DNA of 64,000 bases from Silene latifolia (lineage: Eukaryota; Streptophyta; Magnoliopsida; Caryophyllales; Caryophyllaceae): the NCBI RefSeq assembly GCF_048544455.1, contig NC_133534.1:223848292-223912291 (forward strand). The letters run 5' to 3'. A program made the position numbers and the translations under genes. The notes beneath the pieces are model-generated. The model searched no databases. It was not told the origin of the DNA and saw only the letters and a list, made by a program, of their open reading frames with translations. Positions 26,340 to 39,990 of the stretch are shown one piece after another; the stretch's first letter is position 1, and every line of letters begins with the position of its first letter.

Positions 26340-27611
26340 TGTTGGGAAATGTGTCCTCAACAATAGTGCGATCACATGATTTAAATATCATTATTAAATC
26401 TCATTTTAAGAATACATGTGGGATGTAATATTTTACAGTCAACTGGTCCACACATATCGGTAATGATTGGCTGACTAGAGTTTGACATTCATCGTCGTGC
26501 GACGGTGGTGATCGTTGATCCCCTTAGGTCATACCTATAGGGAAATACTCTTAATTGATTATTTAATTAATCGTATACCGATACGAGTTAATTAAATTGC
26601 TTAAAATTGACGGATGATTTTGTGAGTATAATTTACGTATCTTATAGTAAATATGATTAAATGAGACACGGTCTAAGTAATCAAATTATTTCATTACTTA
26701 GACGAAATTATTGTTTACAGAAACAATTGAATCGGAATGAATAAATTATTATAAATACAGAATGTTGTAATTTATAATTTGGAAACATTTTTGGTACGAG
26801 TAATTACGAATTACTAGTCGATTTTGTAAATGACATATTTTATGAGTATGTTAATTTTTAATAAGTTAAAAATAAATTACAATGTGACATGTCATGTAAC
26901 ATGTTACATGTGACAAATTGACAAATGACAAAATAAAATGGACCTTCCATTTTATTGATACATACCGAAATTATGGAGGGAGTTAGTGGAAATTGTGTTG
27001 ATTGTTTAAATATAAACACAATGATGAAAGCTAACAAGTAGGCATGCAAACCTAAGCTTTTGAGAAGAGCAAAAACAAAAGGTATTGGGCATCCTACCCA
27101 AGCCAATTTCGGCCAACCATATGAGAAAAGAAAAGAGAGTTTTTCTTTTCAATATTCATTCATCATTTTTACACATACATTTTTTTTTTCTAGTGTAAGA
27201 AATGTATCCTTCTCTACATCTTGTGAAATCTAGAGAAATAAAAACTCACATAATCTCCTCTCTTGACCGAAATATTCAAGAGTAAAATTACAATTTATAT
27301 TGTGTCAATTTTATAGTAAAACTAATATTATTACTAGATCTAAATAATATTGGTTATTAAGAGATTCCTTGGGTATATGCTTTTGGGAGGGATTCTATAT
27401 TTGAATCCTTGTTCTTCCATTTGGAGAGCTCAAGAACAAGTGAGTAGGAGAACTCACTTGTGCCCATATATCCGAAAATCACAATGTAAGATGATGGTTT
27501 CTTCTTTATATTGTTTATTAGTTTGCATGCATAAAATCCAACTTTAATTTTATGACAAATTATATTACCACAAATATGAATATGTAAGTATATAGATCTA
27601 CTTCTCCTTCA
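26340..27611 (+). repeat. Copia B 3' LTR
   Basis: 1272 bp, preceded by a purine tract. Its last ~100 bases diverge clearly from the 5' LTR, while the first ~1150 bases are about 98% identical. Confidence 0.88.
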
Positions 27612-27639
27612 ATGAATCCCGTTTAAACCCGGTTACTAT

Positions 27640-27720
27640 TCACTTACTCGATCGAGTAAGTAAGTTACTCGATCGAGTGGCCTCTACTCGATCGAGTTGG
27701 AGCTACTCGATCGAGTTTTC
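27640..27720. repeat. ACTCGATCGAGT palindrome array, copy 1
   Basis: Four palindromic 12-mers start at 27646, 27667, 27686 and 27705, separated by 7-9 base spacers. The order and spacers match the array at 29917-30008 in the right LTR of element A, so this is part of the same family. Confidence 0.8.
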
Positions 27721-28773
27721 GCTGACAGTTTCAGCTTTTTCGATCTTATAACTTCTCAACTAGATCGAATGAGGTCTACTCGATGGAGTAGGTACTCGTA
27801 CTCGGTCGGGCAAGATTAAGAATAAGGTCAAAAGTTACGAGTTTGGTTAACGATTCTTGCAAAACAACAACTCGTGTCGATTCCGAAATGAATTTGGAAA
27901 TCGTCACAGATTATTATATTCATACACAACACACTATTACTGCTCAAATGTAACGCAACGGTTTCATCCAACCAAGACACATATTACTCCATTCTATAAC
28001 GATCACTAGGCAAAACGATTTACCACACCATTAACTTATTCATACATATACTCAACACATCACGTCACTTCTAATCATTCATTTGCAACCTTCAACAATA
28101 CAACTTATACTTACACTACCATAGTCATTCATCGAACAATGAATCATCATTTAGCATCTGAGTTTGGTAACAATTCAATCATGTCACAACGAATTATCAA
28201 CTAAATTATTCAACTTAACTATGCCATATTATAAAAGTACTCAACCATTCATCCATTGCAATTCTAATTACCACTTGACAAACTTTACCATGCAACATAA
28301 AACTTACCATTCCTTTAAGTACTCACACGTATACAAAGACTCACAACTCCTTTATAACTAGTATGCATAGAAAGACTTAAAACGCATCATCACCACCACA
28401 GCACCCAACATTGCCATACACTATTGAGACTTCACCATTTATACCACATCCATACACACTTCTACTCAACCACAAACTTACACAGTTCCTCATCACAATT
28501 ATACATACTAAACATTAATAGAGACTCTATCACAGTTATTGCTAACTTGTCTATCATACACTAAGCACACAATTCCCGACTCGATATTCCCATAACCGGT
28601 GACTGGATTAAGCGTAATGGGACCATGATTTTGAAATGAGGGCGCCTACTCACCAAAAATCTAGCATCAGCTGGGGCTCCCAATATACATACACCAGGTT
28701 TATTTTATTAGACTCTCTACGTTCATTAGGCTCATTTGTTACAGGTTCCAAAATCGTCGCTCTGATACCACTT
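27721..28773 (-). other. Non-coding interior of element A
   Basis: AT- and ACA-rich sequence with no gene or repeat that I can name. It ends at the primer-site complement next to the LTR that starts at 28774. Confidence 0.5.
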
Positions 28774-30041
28774 TATAACACCCCCTCTACCAAGGAGCCT
28801 TAACAAGACCTTCCCTGGCAGATAAGGGAGTTACCATCTCGGTTGCCCGAGGCCAGTAATAATCAAATGTCGATAAAAGAACGTTTAGCTTATATTACAA
28901 GTGAATAACAAAACAACAGACGATACAAAAGATACAACTTAAAACCACTATCAACTAGGTGAACTACTTCTATTGTGACTCGTGATAAACTCGTCCCTCC
29001 AAGCACCCAACTATGATCCAAACAACCACCTGCTAAGACTAACTGCTCACCATAGTGGATCACGGCAGACACAACAGAAACAAACAACACAACAAAACCA
29101 CACAAGGTCAGCAACTGAGATAACAATAAAAACGTAGACACCACACAAACACAACATTACACACGCACACACACACACACACACACCACCTCCTCCAACC
29201 AACCACCATCTCTGACTGCCCGAAGGTCCAGTCCTGCCAGTGGGGGATTGCAGCCGTTCCCACCTAAGCCCCGCTCATCTGTCCGAGCGATAAACCCATG
29301 TTCCTTAATGTGCACATCCCCTCCCGTGGTGGGTTCCACGAAGGGCGAACTAAGGGCGTGAAGCCACTCCCGCAAGTGACTCTACTCAGCCGAGGGCGCA
29401 CCTCGAGAACCACAGACAAACAACCACAAGCAGCTGATTAAACAACGATTATCAAATCAACAAAAGACCAATCAATTACCACAACCAATCAACAATACGG
29501 ATACTATACCAACCAAACAACATCAACAGACTCTCTAGACAATCACAGTACTGAGTAGGCGAACCTACCTAAAGCAAACCGCAGCGATTCCGCGTCCGAT
29601 CACAAGATATCAACCAACCACGAAAACCCCCTTATACAAAGCAATACAACCACCTATTACTACCACTACAAACCTAACTGAAGCAACGATGATGATGATG
29701 ATGACGATAACATACTTATACATAGCAAACCGGCGTCAAGACCGTTACCCGACTCAAGCATCCCATCCCCATGGTGTAAGCATCCTCAAAGACCTCAAGG
29801 AAAGGGATTATGGTGAAGGAGAAAGGAGGTGACGACATCTAGGTTTAGGAAGAAGGTGCGGAAATGATTTGGGGTTTCACGACATACGATTTATAATTCC
29901 CCGCTGCAAACTCGTTACTCGATCGAGTAACTAACTTACTCGATCGAGTGACCTCTACTCGATCGAGTTCCCAAGCTACACGATCGAGTAGCCTCAGCTA
30001 GATCGAGTACCACACAAACCAAAGCTAACCACGTCCCAAGT
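28774..30041 (-). repeat. Element A 5' LTR (main part; the rest is at 49406-49493)
   Basis: The LTR is split by element C; its outer 88 bp lie at 49406-49493 and end in TATTACA. The piece contains an (AC) microsatellite near 29162-29186, a GATGAT run near 29688-29705 and the ACTCGATCGAGT array at 29917-30008. Total LTR length is about 1.36 kb. Confidence 0.75.
29917..30008. repeat. ACTCGATCGAGT palindrome array, copy 2
   Basis: Three exact 12-mers (29917, 29938, 29957) and two decayed ones (29978, about 29998) occur every 19-21 bases in the LTR of element A. Confidence 0.8.
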
Positions 30042-32460
30042 TGTAGACACCTCGTTTCTGCACCTCTCGCAAACCACCCGGTGATGATTGGGCCGCATGT
30101 TTGGTTCGCGGAACGATTTGTGACAATTCGTAAGATTATCGTCAAGTGATTGCTCAAATATTAATGTCAACCTCTTAGTTGTCATCTACGTCCTGATACG
30201 GTCGTTTTGGCAGTAATTAGAGTGCATTCGGAGTCCGGATCAAAAACGCGTCTCCATTTTCTCGATATTTGTTAAATCCCGAGTCAGAATGTTCTGGAAT
30301 GTTCCGGATAATTCTATTCCATATTTCTCAAATTTTATCTTTTGGCAAATAACATCCCGTAATATTCAAAAGATAATCGAATCAAATCCGTCCTACCATA
30401 ACTTAAACACGGAAATCTTTCTTAAACAGGAGGAAACCTCCTGGGAATAGACGCAGCAGCCAGTCTTTGCGCCTCTTCCAAGAGACGCAGATGGATCGCT
30501 GCGCCTCTTCCCAGGCCCTTCTTTGCATGATTTACGTATCTTTTTTATATCTTTCCGAGATTCACTTCCAAAGAGTCTCCGAAACCCTAAACCTCCGCGT
30601 GATTAGTATAAATAGGAGCCTTCGCTCCTCATATTTCTCACGCGAGTGTCCGCCCTTCTCTTCTCCCTTTGCATTCTAGACTTCGTTCTTACTAATTGGC
30701 GCCTACGTGCTTGAACCTTCGACCACGTAAGCTCGGATCTTTCCGGGTACCAGCCTCTCCGTTGCATGACCGACCAATTTGACCACTACACTCAATCAAT
30801 CTAATTAATCAATTTGTTAAATCGTTTTCCTCTCACGAGGGCATTCTTTCCTTGCATTCGCGTCGAGCATTCACTAATCGATCTTCTTAGTTCATCTCGT
30901 TCCGTCAACATGTAAGTCTGAGGGTGTAATAATTCTCTTTATTTATTGTTGTTTATTTATCGTATCATCATTGTAAGATTCACGTCGAAAGTACCTCATT
31001 AAAACTGATTTCTAAAACCGTCTTTAAAACCTTTTTTGCGGATTTCCAGTAGACAGACGTCGAGAAAAGACGCAGCAACTGCTGCGCCTCTTCGAAGGAG
31101 CGCAGCACCTGCTGCGCCTCTTTGTGAGGCTGTCGCAGTTCCTGCTTCTTTTCTTCTTCCTCGTCCTCTGTAATTCGTCTTTTGTTTTATTTGTTTTCTC
31201 TTGTTCTTTAATTCGTTCGTATAATTATTTATCATTAATAATTCATATGTATATTATTCATTCACATGTTTTAATTGTTATCAATCCGACTTAAATCCCT
31301 TATAATCAATATTTGCGGGTTTTCGTCATTAATATTCAAACCCGGATTTTTAGAAGTTCAATCTGTTCATATTGGGTTTCTGAGATTCGTCATTGATATA
31401 TTTGCATCCATGTTCGTCGTCATTCGTCGTGTTTAGTCTAATTAATTGTTTAGTTTGTCACTAATTAATCATTCATTAACATCGACCCTTCACATAATTA
31501 ATCCGCTTAATCCGTCTAAATTTCATGTTTTACTGTTTTTATGACTTTAATCGCATGTAAATAATCCATTAATCACTTTCATCCGAGTCAAATAATTTAA
31601 TCAATCATTAAAATCACCAATCGACATTAACGGTTTTGCGATTCGGCTTCACGGCGAACTCACCCTTGGAATGCACGCAAAGAATCGCTGCGCCTCTTCC
31701 AAAGGGCGCGAGCTTTGCCTGCTACTGTTCAGGGTGATTTCTGTCTCTGAACTCCTTTTCTGCCTTGACGTAGTTTAATTAGTATACGTATTAATCAACT
31801 AATGTTCGTGTTATCGCTAACTTCTGTTCGTTAATTTATTTCTTCTATTTATTTTATTCCTTTTTATCAAATCATCCGTTTTAAAGGTATTTTCGACGTA
31901 GATCGCCTATTCCATTGTAATCAATGTAATTTTCATTATTGTAACTTATAATTATTGTTTTGTATCATTTGTGTGCTTCCACATGTAAATCAATATTAAA
32001 TCCCAAATTCGACCAAATTGCATGATAAACTAATTGTTCACCGACTTAGTCTAATTCTCACATGTTAGGATTAATCAATGGATGTTGCATTGCATGCATA
32101 TAGCCGACAGTATATCAAGTACAAATAAACTCCCTAATCATTAGTAGAGGCCGCTATCGAGGCGGGCGGGATTAGGTGTTCGATCAAAAGAGCTTCCTAA
32201 TACGTACCCTCACCCCTTACTCCAGATCTCCGTGAGCACCCGTGTTCATTGGCATCCACGAGAGTCATTCTAGACATAGAATGCTAAGGGTAACGATTGC
32301 TTAGTGTTCATGTCACTACTTTGTGTCTTGACATGACATGAGGTATTCGAACGGTTCCAATTTCCCATAAAAATTGGTGGCGACTCCTTACAAAATGCAA
32401 ACGCTTGTTTTCCGAGCACCCCCCTCGCCAAGCGCCCCCGTGGGCGGCCCGTCATCCACA
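30042..32460 (+). repeat. Element C 5' LTR
   Basis: 2419 bp, starting TGTAGACACCTCG and ending CATCCACA. TATAAATAGG near 30607 is a plausible promoter TATA box for the element. Confidence 0.92.
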
Positions 32461-33256
32461 GTTTGGCGACTCTTGGGAATATACACTTACGTGTAGCTAG
32501 GGTGAAACTTGAACAAGGTTAGGGAATAAGTTTGTACAAGACAATTGTCGGTTTTCATAACTCGGTCTTCCTAGACCGTTTAATTCGGCCTTCCTAGGCC
32601 CAACCCAACCCATTCGACCAATCGTCCCGTCTAAACGGTCCTAATTCTTATTTGGGCCTAAGGATGGATAGCGATTGACGTCATCCATACCATGATGCTT
32701 ACTCTTGTTTGTATCAAGGGCCTTCACTACTTGAGGAAATGGACTAGGAATCGGCCTTACTCTTGTTTGGCACGAGCCTCTCCACAGACTTCGGGTTTGA
32801 TGGTTCGGTATGGCAACCCACCCTTTAAACCAAAACCCTTCTAAATGCACTCAGCATCCCGTTATAATGCTTGTATAAATGTGTAAACCGTACGTGATCA
32901 CCATTTCAAAACAAATCATGACGAATTTTCAAAAAAAAATCAAAACCCAATTTCAATCGAAAATTTCGAAAAAAGGGGCCTTTAATTAGCGCAAAATCCG
33001 GTCAAAACTCTGTCCGTTTGTCGTGTCAAAACTCGGGCCACAAGCCCATTTCAAACCTCACCTCGAGTCCACTCCTACAACTACACTACAGTTGGCTAGG
33101 ACACACATTTTCAAAGACCTTGTCTTTCTTCAAAACTCACTCAACACAAGTGGCACACACCCACTTCACGAGTCAAGACTTTTCCTCTTTTAGCAAGTGT
33201 GATAGAATGGTCGATCGTGTTTTGATTCGTCGTCGATCTCTTATCCAGTTTCCAAG
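32461..33256 (+). other. Element C leader with primer-binding site
   Basis: The primer site starts at about 32464 (TGGCGACTCTTGGGAA). The remaining ~780 bases have no coding content and lead to the gag start region. Confidence 0.75.
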
Positions 33257-34750
33257 ATGCCGGGTCAAGCGATGAAACAAACCTCCAAAGAACTTCAAGA
33301 AAATAGTGATCGAATCCTAGCCGCGATAGCCCAAATGCAAATCACTCAAGAACAAACCTATGACCGCCTCGAACTTATCGAAGGCCGCATCTTTGATGTA
33401 GAGGGAAAGTTACCTTCTCCTGAAAAAGAAGTACTACAATTTTCTGATGACGAGTCTAAAGATGAGAACCCTTTCCAAGGGACGACCGCAGCTGAAAAAA
33501 GACTCCAATATCTAGAGGAGCAATTGATGTACCTTAAGGGGAATGACATTTACAGGGAGAACAATCGTAAGTATGAAGCCGTCAATTCCAAATTGCCCAC
33601 TAACTTTAGCATGACGGATATCCCTAAGTTTAAAGGACAAGAGAATCCTTTGAACCACATCCGCGCATTCAAGGACTACATGTCTATCAAAGGCATCAAA
33701 CCTGAGATGTTCTTAAGGATCTTTCCTTCATCTCTCGACACCATCCCAAAGCAATGGTTCTACACTTTAGATCACAAAAAGGTCGCTACTTGGGAGGACG
33801 CCGCCATCGAGTTCTCGAAACAATACGCGGATAATGCCGAGATCCAAGTCAACATGCGCACTCTAGAGGTTCTTACCCAGAATGACAAAGAAGGATTCAC
33901 CGACTTCCTAAGTAGGTGGAGGAAGACTAGTACCCAACTAGTTGAACGCCGGATGAGGCCACCCTTGTGGAGAAGTTCGTGGACAATCTCAAGCCCATAT
34001 ATGCCAACCATTTGAGATATCAAAACATCAAAACCTTCAAAGACTTAACTGTACTAGGGACACGAATTGAAGACGACATCCGTAAAGGACTCTTGTCCAA
34101 AACGGTAGGTCGAGGATACCAAGGGTCCACAAGTCGTTCATACGGCTCTACTAGCAAGACCGACGAAGTTAACCTTCTCGAGCCATCCAAGAAAACTAGC
34201 CCACCAAGGAAGTTCACAAACCTTGGAGATACATACTCCAACGCTCTAAAAAGACTAATGAAGCAAGGTAAACTCCAACCCATTGGGCCTACTCCCGAAC
34301 CTGAAAGGAAGTCCAAATTCTGGGACGAAAATTCCTACTGTGAATACCATAGGGGCAAGGGGCACGATACAGAAAAATGCTACAAGTTGAAACACGTGCT
34401 TCAGGATATGATTGAAGACGGTCGACTTCCAATTCCACCAGGAGGTAAACCCAACAACACTCAGAATCCTCTTGGAGTTCTAGTGATTACAAGTGACGAA
34501 TCTACTTTAGATTGCTCACATCTCATTTCTCCCACCGAAGATGAAATTCATGCAATTGAAAAAGAAAGACTCTACTCTACCATCTCCCCTACCATTTCCG
34601 ACTTCATCGCATGGGCAAGGAGTGTAGATAGACAAGTGTGGGAATTAGAAAATATGGTAACAAACTTACGTGATCCTAAGGCAACGCCTAAAGAACGCGT
34701 ACCATTGGCTTTCTCTCAAAATGCCACTATGCAAGAAGTAGTCGCCGTGG
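33257..34750 (+). mobile_element. Element C gag region
   Basis: It has a capsid-like retrotransposon gag segment (FKGQENPLNHIRAFKDYMS, PKQWFYTLD, WEDAAIEFSKQY). A nucleocapsid-like Cys/His knuckle follows (YCEYHRGKGHDTEKCYKL, near 34336). This is part of a fossil element. Confidence 0.85.
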
Positions 34751-35199
34751 TCGACAAGCTAGTCAATCAAATCATACAACTAGAAAGTGACATCATGAGG
34801 ATGAAGGAACTAGCTGCAATCAATGGGGTTTGGGCCGATGACGACGAAGACGAGTATCTCATCGAAAACTCCTTAGTCAAAGAAATAGTCCAAAATGGCG
34901 AAGACCAAGATGTGGATCACCTAACTCGCTCGGGTCGTCCGTACCAAAGCACCACTCAAAACGGTCCAACCAATGTCATCACACCAAATGACAACGAAGA
35001 CGACCCCACTGATCATTTGCTCAAGCAATTACAGAAAACCAAGGCTGATCTTTCAGTCTGGCAACTAGTGGCAAGCTCATTCCCGCATCGCCAAGCCTTA
35101 CTGCAAGCTTTGGCCAAACTGAGTGTAGCGCATAACTCTACTCCCGAAGATGTAGTCAACTTGGTCTTCCAAGAATCACCGAGGTTAAGTAATCCTATT

Positions 35200-35600
35200 A
35201 CTTTCTCAGATGAAGACTTGCCACCTTTTGGCGCTAGTCACAACCTTGCTCTATACATCACCGTCATTTGTCTAAAGAAGAATGTGCCAATGACCTTGGT
35301 AGATGATGGCTCCGCGGTCAACGTCATACCCCTCAAAACGGCGTACAAATTAGGCATGAAAGAGTCGGATTGGACTCCCACCAATCAAGGTGTACGTGCA
35401 TACGACGGTACAAGACGAAAAGTGGTTGGACTTGCTAGCCTAACCATAGCCACGGGACCAATCGAGCGAAAGGTCAACTTCCAAATAGTGGACATCGAAG
35501 CTTCATTCAACATACTTCTGGGAAGGCCTTGGATTCATGCTTCCAAAGCAGTAACATCCACCCTTCATCAAAAGATCAAGATCCCACTCAATGGCAAAGT
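35200..35600 (+). mobile_element. Element C protease region
   Basis: The retroviral-type aspartic protease signature is visible as LVDDGSAVNVIP (near 35299). The flap-side segment FNILLGRPWIH (near 35509) follows. Confidence 0.85.
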
Positions 35601-36949
35601 TGTGACGATCACTTCGTCGCCTATCAAGGCAATAATTGAGAAGCAATCGAACAATCAAGTCCTTACGGATCCCATATACGAACTTGGGGGCTTCCAAAGT
35701 GTAAATGTCATAGAAAGTGAGTTGGCACCCTTATATTATAATCCCTACTCTAACTTGGTGGTCAACCACATACTCAAAAATCGGGATACTTCCTGGAATG
35801 CCTTTGAACCCGATTCGGAGAACACCTTCGCGCCATACAAGAAAGGCAACTCATCGAGAATACCACTTGGACTAGGGTACAAACCCACAACTGAAGAAGT
35901 TCTCGAAATGCTCGCTCAAGTCCAAAATCGCAAGTATGTAGGAGTCCAAATGAGGCCATATCTTCCCACCTTAAATGGATACTTCGTTCAAGAAGGAAGT
36001 TCAGAACTCTTTCACGGGTTTCCCGAACCTTGGCATTACCTTGAGAGGAAGTTAGCCGGAATCGAGATCTTTCACGATTGCTACTTCATTCCTCCCGAAA
36101 CGGTTCTTACCGTCAAAACCCGTCAAGCACCTTGCTTTGACGAACAAGCCGTTAGCCTATTGTTTGGAGAGGACCGATTCATTAGGGCCGCGCAGGATGA
36201 GATCATTACTATGATACTTCAGGACGATCGCTTCAACCCCACCGCGTTGATCACGTAAATCGACACAAAACACGAGAAAGGATGGAGGAAATCCATCAAA
36301 TGGACCAACAATCAAGGAAGACTCTTCAAGCTCACTACTGGAGAAGGAGAGATGTTCAAAGGAGAACCAGAAGACGACGAGTTTGAGTCGGAGTCGGAGT
36401 CAGAGTCAGAGTCTAGAGAAGTCATTAGAGAGTCTACTCCTGTGGTCATCCCCACTCCTTTCGTTTCTCCTAGCATCAAGTAGTCACGGTAGTTCGGGAA
36501 ATGCCCCAATTACTGTTCCTTCACCGCCACTGGCCATGGATCAGTTGGCTTCTTTGTTTCAACTTTACTCAAATTTTAATATGAATAAATTAGGTTCTGC
36601 TTACTCTTTGCGTTATCTTGAGTGCAATTCTGTTTATGATGATACTGAGGATGACCAAGACCCAGACTTGACCGAAATACCTCCCTACGTAGCCAAAGAA
36701 ATATTGCAGGAAAGGGAAGGGGGACCAAGTGAGGACACCGAACCCATCAATGTAGGAACTGAACTAGAACCCAAAGAACTTAGGATAGGGACTACCTTGA
36801 GCTCTACCGAACGGGCCGACCTCATAGACCTCCTAAATGAATTCAAAGACGTCTTCGCTTGGTCCTACAAAGACATGCCAGGGATCGACAGGGATATTGC
36901 CGAACATAGAATTCCGATTAAGCCAGGTTTCAAGCCTGTGAAACAGAAG

Positions 36950-38180
36950 CTCTGACGAATGAGAACAGAATGGGCTCTAAAGATTAAAGAAGAAGTGGAT
37001 AAGCAATTCAAAGCCGGGTTCATCAAAGTTTCCGAGTATTCTGACTGGGTGGCTAACATAGTACCCGTACCCAAAAAGGATGGGAGAATCCGAGTATGTG
37101 TTGACTTTAGGGATTTGAACAAAGCGAGTCCAAAAGATGACTTCCCTCTACCTCACATCGACATATTGGTGGATAATACTGCAGACCACGCATTACTATC
37201 CTTCATGGATGGGTATGCGGGTTATAACCAAATCAAGATGGCCATGGAAGATATGCATAAAACCGCATTCGTCACCCAATGGGGAACCTATTGCTATACA
37301 GTAATGTCGTTCGGATTGATCAACGCCGGAGCTACATACCAACGCACCGCAACTACACTCTTACACGACATGATGCACAAAGAAGTGGAGGTATATGTAG
37401 ATGATATGATCGTCAAGTCCAAAGAGAGAGAGGGACATATTGCGAACCTTCGCAAGTTCTTCGCCAGGCTACGGAAGTATAACATGAGACTCAATCCTCA
37501 GAAATGCACATTTGGGGTAACGTCGGTAAACTCTGGGATACGTCGTTAGCCAACGAGGTATAGAGATAGATCCTTCCAAAATCAAAGCTCTGATTGAAAT
37601 GCCACAACCCCAAACGAGAAAAAGAAGTCGAGGATTCTGGGAAAAGTTCAATACATAAGTCGATTCATATCGAAACTTACAATGATTTGCGAGCCTATCT
37701 TCAAGAAACTCAAGAAAACAGACCACACCATGTGGGACGATGATTGTCAAAAGGCGTTCGACCGAATCAAGGAGATATTGGCTAAACCACCAGTGCTCAT
37801 GCCACCACAACAAGATCAACCTCTTGGTTTGTATCTCACAGAATCGAAACCGCCATGGGCGCTATGCTAGCTCAAACCGTAGGAAGTGAAGAAAGAGCTA
37901 TTTACTATCTAAGTAAGAAGTTCTTGGAATATGAGTGCAAATACTCACAACTCGAAAAGACATGCCTCGCTCTTGTGTGGGCAACAAAGAAGCTACGTCA
38001 CTACATGCTTAGCTATTCCGTCAAGATATTCTCCAAAATGGATCCAGTCAAATACCTCTTCGAGAAACCCGTCCTCAACGGACGCCTGGCAAGATGGACC
38101 ATGATGCTCTCGGAATTTGACCTCAAATATGTGCCACTGAAAGTAATAAAGGGTCGCGCCGTCGCCGAATTCTTTGCAGA
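36950..38180 (+). mobile_element. Element C reverse transcriptase and first RNase H region
   Basis: RT segments are VPKKDGRIRVCVDFRDLNKA, FPLPHID, the catalytic YVDDMIVKS and the connection/RNase H words KTCLALVWATKKLRHYM. Together they match Ty3/Gypsy pol. Related Ogre elements are known to splice between protease and RT; I cannot tell whether this one does. Confidence 0.88.
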
Positions 38181-38249
38181 AAATCCCATCGACGACGCAC
38201 AAACCATAGATACTTGGTCGTTTCCCGACGAGGATATACTTCAAACAGA

Positions 38250-38650
38250 TGTAGACTCCTGGGACCTATACTTTGATGGAGCATCAAACCTAAGAGGATT
38301 TGGAATAGGAGTGTTGCTCATTTCTCCTGAAGGGGAGCATACACCGATTGCTGTCAAACTCGACTTCGAGGTGACAAACAACGCCGCAGAGTATGAGGCT
38401 TGTCTAATTGGACTACAAGCGGCAGTAAGCTTAGGCATCAAAAACCTCCGAGTGCATGGAGATTCGTCACTAATCATCAACCAAGTTACGGGATCCTGGA
38501 AAATCCGAAGTGAAAGCCTCGCACCCTATCAGGCTAGGATAGACCAAGTCGCTCAATTCTTTGATCACGTAACCTACTTACACCTACCTCGAGAGGAAAA
38601 TCAATTTGCAGACGCTCTTGCGAAACTTGCATCTTTGATAAACATGCCAG
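38250..38650 (+). mobile_element. Element C second, archaeal-type RNase H
   Basis: The block LYFDGASNLRGFGIGVLL, then NNAAEYEACLIGL, then HGDSSLIINQV shows the D-E-D pattern of the extra RNase H found in the Tat lineage, directly upstream of integrase. Confidence 0.88.
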
Positions 38651-38899
38651 ATTACATGATGGAAATGCCTTTGTGTATCGAACGACGGTCGGAGCCGGCT
38701 TACGTCCATCAAATTACCAATGAAGAAGAAATCGCGCAGGAACCCTGGTTCCAAGCAATCCTGAACTTCAAGCTTAATGGCACCTATCCTCCAGATACGG
38801 ATAAGAGGGGACAACGAGCTATGCGCCTATTGTCTTCACAATACGTTCTCATGCAAGGAGAATTATACAAAAGAACACCTCTTGGTGTAATCCTACGTT

Positions 38900-39990
38900 G
38901 CCTTGATCATTCACAGGCACGAAAGGTGATGGAAGAAGTCCACGACGGAGAGTGCGGTCCTCATATGAGTGGACCTATGATGGCAAAGAAAATCACACGT
39001 CTAGGGTACTATTGGACCACAATGGAATCCGATTGCATCAAATATGTGAGACATTGCCACAATTGCCAAATCTTCGGGAATGTACAACATGTCCCTCCTT
39101 CGTTGCTCTACACGATGACATCTCCTTGGCCATTCTCCGCATGGGGAATTGACATAATTGGGAAAATAACCCGAGCCGGAACAGGAGGTCACTGTTTCAT
39201 TCTAGTAGCAATTGACTACTTCACCAAATGGGTAGAAGCGGCTTCCTACACCGCTCTTACGGCCAAAAATGTAGCCAAATTCATCCAAAATAACATCATC
39301 TGTCGATATGGTTGCCCACATGAGATCATCAGTGATAATGGGTCCCACTTCCAAGCCGAAACCGAACAATTGCTAGCCAAATACAAGATCAAGCATCACC
39401 ACTCCTCGCCCTATAGACCACAGACTAACGGCGCGGTAGAAGCGGCTAACAAGAATGTCGTCACAATCCTCAAGAAGATGACTGACAACTATAGAGATTG
39501 GCCAAGCAAAATACCCTTCGCTTTGTGGGGGTATCGAACATCCGTCAGGACGCCCACTGGGGCTACTCCTTTCTATTTGACTTACGGCATGGAAGCCGTA
39601 CAACCAGTCGAGCTAGAAATACCATCCTTGCGCATCCTACTCGAAAGCCAAATCCCAGAGGCCGATTGGAAGAGGGATAGATACGAAGAACTCATCCTCC
39701 TGGATGAGCGTAGGCTTCGTGCCTTACATAATGTCCAAACATATCAAGCACGTATCAAACGAGCTTTCAACAAAAGGGTTAGGCCAAGAAACATCAAAGA
39801 AGGAGATTTAGTTCTCAAATCGGTCGAGCTCTTTTTGTCGACCCAAGGGGAAAATTCAAACCTAAGCTGGGCCGGACCATATCTAGTCAAATCAATACTC
39901 CCGTGGGGTGCGGTTAGAATCACAGACCTAGACGGGAATGAGTTCTCAAACCCCACAAATCTCGACCAACTGAAACGATACTATGCCTAG
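38900..39990 (+). mobile_element. Element C integrase region
   Basis: A zinc-binding segment (CIKYVRHCHNCQIFG) is followed by the DDE core (WGIDIIG, ISDNGSHFQAE, NGAVEAANKNV). A C-terminal part with WAGPYLVKSILPWGAVRI completes the domain. This ends sense pol. Confidence 0.88.

Larger units (their letters stand above)
18883..27611 (+). mobile_element. Copia LTR retrotransposon B, fossil inserted in A
   Basis: LTRs at 18883-20152 (1270 bp) and 26340-27611 (1272 bp) begin TGTTGGGAAATG and end CTTCA. A Met-type primer site (GGTATCAAGAGCC) follows the left LTR and a polypurine tract (GTGGGAGAT) precedes the right one, so it reads on the + strand. The interior (20153-26339) is of near-full size but heavily decayed: no long frame survives, and only scraps of Copia-like pol (FKARLVGKGF near 24390) can be seen. 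The LTRs differ by about 2% over most of their length and much more in the last 100 bases. No target duplication is visible. Confidence 0.85.

Noticed and set aside
26022-26375. A 117-codon minus-strand ORF near the 3' end of Copia B
   Set aside because: It is antisense in decayed interior and reads into the LTR. It has no resemblance to a known antisense gene.
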